Notes under the pieces: model-generated
Database searches by the model: none
Seen by the model: the letters and a program-made list of their open reading frames with translations, nothing else
What the model was told of the DNA's origin: nothing
DNA from: Acanthosoma haemorrhoidale
Taxonomy: Eukaryota; Arthropoda; Insecta; Hemiptera; Acanthosomatidae
Reading direction: 5' to 3'
Assembly: GCA_930367205.1 (NCBI GenBank)
Contig: OV884014.1
Coordinates: forward strand, 77,045,104 to 77,109,103
Length of the DNA stretch: 64,000 nt
Program-made: the position numbers and the translations under genes
In this document: positions 62,808 through 64,000 of the stretch, in pieces
How positions within the stretch are numbered: position 1 is the first letter of the stretch
How the letters are laid out: the number at the start of each line of letters is the position of its first letter

Positions 62808-63161
62808 GGGGGACCGGAAGGTAATGTCGTTGTTTTTACATTAAATTCAAACATATAAATTTTTAACAAGCTTTTGTTTTTGATCAATTATCACCCTCGT
62901 TATCAACAACCTTTTGCCATCTAGTGTCCAAATTTTCAATGCCTGATCGATCAAAATCAATTGGTTTTTGAGCAAAATATCTGAAGATGGCATTTTGGAC
63001 ATCATACAAATTTTCAAATTTTGAAAATTTGCACACTAGATGGCAAAAGGTTGCTGATAACGAGGGTGATTACATCATTGATCAAAAACAAAAACTTGTT
63101 AAAAAATTATCTGTTTGAATTTAATGTAAAAAACAAAAACGACATTACTTTCTGGTCCCCC
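62808..63161. mobile_element. 354-bp fold-back element made of two inverted mariner 3' ends
   Basis: TA flanks it at 62806-62807 and 63162-63163. The ends read GGGGGACCGGAAGGTAATGT on the left and GGGGGACCAGAAAGTAATGT on the right arm read inward. The arms (about 62808-62939 and 63018-63161) are near-perfect inverted copies. Each arm, read outward, encodes the same transposase C-terminus. The right arm on the + strand gives TRWQKVADNEGDYIID. The left arm on the minus strand gives VQNAIFRYFAQKPIDFDRSG followed by IENLDTRWQKVVDNEGD. That is the usual end of a mariner transposase. The element has no 5' half and no catalytic region, so it is non-autonomous. Confidence 0.85.
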
Positions 63162-63163
63162 TA

Positions 63164-63790
63164 TTATTTAACAAAACTCGGTCACTTTGTCATAATTACA
63201 TGTAAATAAAATAGAATAACAAATTTGATGTCTATTCTGATTTTTAATAATACAAATAAATAGTTCCATTGTGATAAGATGAATGAAGGTCTGACTCTAT
63301 AACCGACCGTTACCGGATACTAGTCTTGCAGGAGTTTCATCAGACCAGGATAAGTTCTATCCTCCATCGCATCCTGAATATACAGCTTCTTTGCAAAGCT
63401 CTTGCAGTACCAACTCTCTGGATAAGAGACGAATCAAGGAGGTGCTACCACCTACTAAGTGCCAAGCAAGCTAGATTCGGTTGCTCTTAATTCGCACCGT
63501 AATAATCGAAGACACTGATATTTGGTAATAAACTAAAGTATACAACAAAAATAAAAATTATTAATTAGTCCCAAACTTCCTCCAGAATGGGCAACAAGTT
63601 ACAGCTAATAATCCTGTACATAAATTTGAGTAAGGGATTAAATAGGGCCGAACCCTACTTCATGGCCACAACCATGACTGGCCCCAACACCCATTATGTC
63701 AGTAGTGAATCAAGAAATAATGTTATAAAACTTGTTAGCATCATATTTTCCATTATACCTAAATATTTATAATATTTGGTGATGTTCCAG
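63164..63790 (+). other. End of the large intron
   Basis: A mixed-composition stretch at 63290-63500 has no recognised frame. The intron ends TTTGGTGATGTTCCAG at 63790. Confidence 0.55.
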
Positions 63791-63974
63791 GGCGAACACC
63801 CAGATGGAGAACGAGGTGACTCCGGTGTACCTAGCGGCCCAAGAGGGACACCTGGAGGTTCTCAAGTTCTTGGTGCTGGAAGCAGGAGGATCGCTTTACA
63901 TCAGAGCTAAGGACGGCATGGCCCCTGTACACGCTGCTGCGCAGATGGGCTCCCTGCCCTGTCTCAAGTGGATG
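63791..63974 (+). CDS. f: Next exon of the forked/espin-like ankyrin-repeat protein
   Basis: Internal exon of 184 bp between the acceptor GATGTTCCAG and the donor GTAAAT at 63975. Its first base completes the codon left open at 39230 (AC+G = Thr), then 61 codons follow, ending in phase 0 after Trp-Met. The peptide carries two ankyrin units: [20 protein letters not shown] and then [20 protein letters not shown]. The stretches [11 protein letters not shown] and the DGM-P-HAAAQMG core are hallmarks of the espin/forked ankyrin block. With the exon at 39075 they give three consecutive repeats in the order known for that family, so the two are very probably adjacent in the mRNA. The remaining ankyrin repeats and the C-terminal actin-binding part would lie downstream of this window. 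Confidence 0.87.
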
Positions 63975-64000
63975 GTAAATGCTATTTATTAAAATTGTAG

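Larger units (their letters stand above)
39231..63790 (+). other. 24.56-kb phase-2 intron of the forked/espin-like gene
   Basis: The interval between the two ankyrin exons starts GTGAGT and ends TTCCAG, and joining the exons restores an open frame. It has no additional ankyrin exon that I can see. It is filled with transposon remnants: nested LINEs near 42 kb, LINE 3' ends at 43.4 and 48.9 kb, a SINE-like unit at 48.5 kb, a hAT-like remnant at 50.7 kb, a mariner at 52.1 kb and a fold-back element at 62.8 kb. Elements occur on both strands. One unexplained exon-like island sits at 58382-58519. Confidence 0.8.

Overview
This window looks like insect nuclear DNA. It is AT-rich, spliceosomal exons are sparse and tiny, introns are tens of kilobases long, and old transposable elements are everywhere. 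An insect is supported by the mariner and Jockey-type elements and by a forked/espin-type ankyrin gene. A hemipteran or related insect is my guess only; nothing here proves the order. No bacterial-style genes, rRNA, CRISPR array or intact viral genome was seen.

The only secure host gene is a forked/espin-like ankyrin-repeat gene on the + strand. Two consecutive internal exons are present, at 39075-39230 and 63791-63974. They join in phase across a 24.56 kb intron, and their joined order matches consecutive ankyrin repeats of the espin/forked family. The first ~39 kb is either the preceding intron or 5' territory; no ankyrin exon was found in it. Three weaker exon candidates (10100-10180, 12463-12576, 58382-58519) are listed with low confidence.

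Everything else I can name is repetitive DNA. From left to right: a decayed copy of an arthropod multicopy protein (6331-7390); a 23-bp minisatellite of ~1.2 kb with higher-order periodicity (8816-10010); a decayed Jockey-type reverse transcriptase (14136-14640); two internally deleted members of one mariner-like family with matching TIRs and TA duplications (14991-15887, 19834-20497); many 5'-truncated minus-strand copies of one Jockey-like LINE (17440, 24430, 29255, 32493, 34141, 43411, 48903) and one plus-strand copy (41869-42655); an LTR-like element nested in one LINE copy (24859-25723) with a second partial copy (37988-38497); a deleted mellifera-type mariner (36054-36915); a different LINE nested in the plus-strand LINE copy with a 9-bp target duplication (42011-42423); a tRNA-like SINE promoter (48430-48590); a decayed BED-finger/hAT-like protein (50673-51300); a nearly full-length but dead mariner (52123-53391); and a 354-bp fold-back element built from two inverted copies of a mariner 3' end (62808-63161).

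I see no new multi-gene system. The observations most worth checking are the fold-back mariner derivative, the minisatellite's 23-bp-multiple higher-order spacing, the two nested insertions, and changes at the third catalytic position in two mariner copies. All family names come from recognising motifs by eye; no database search was run.
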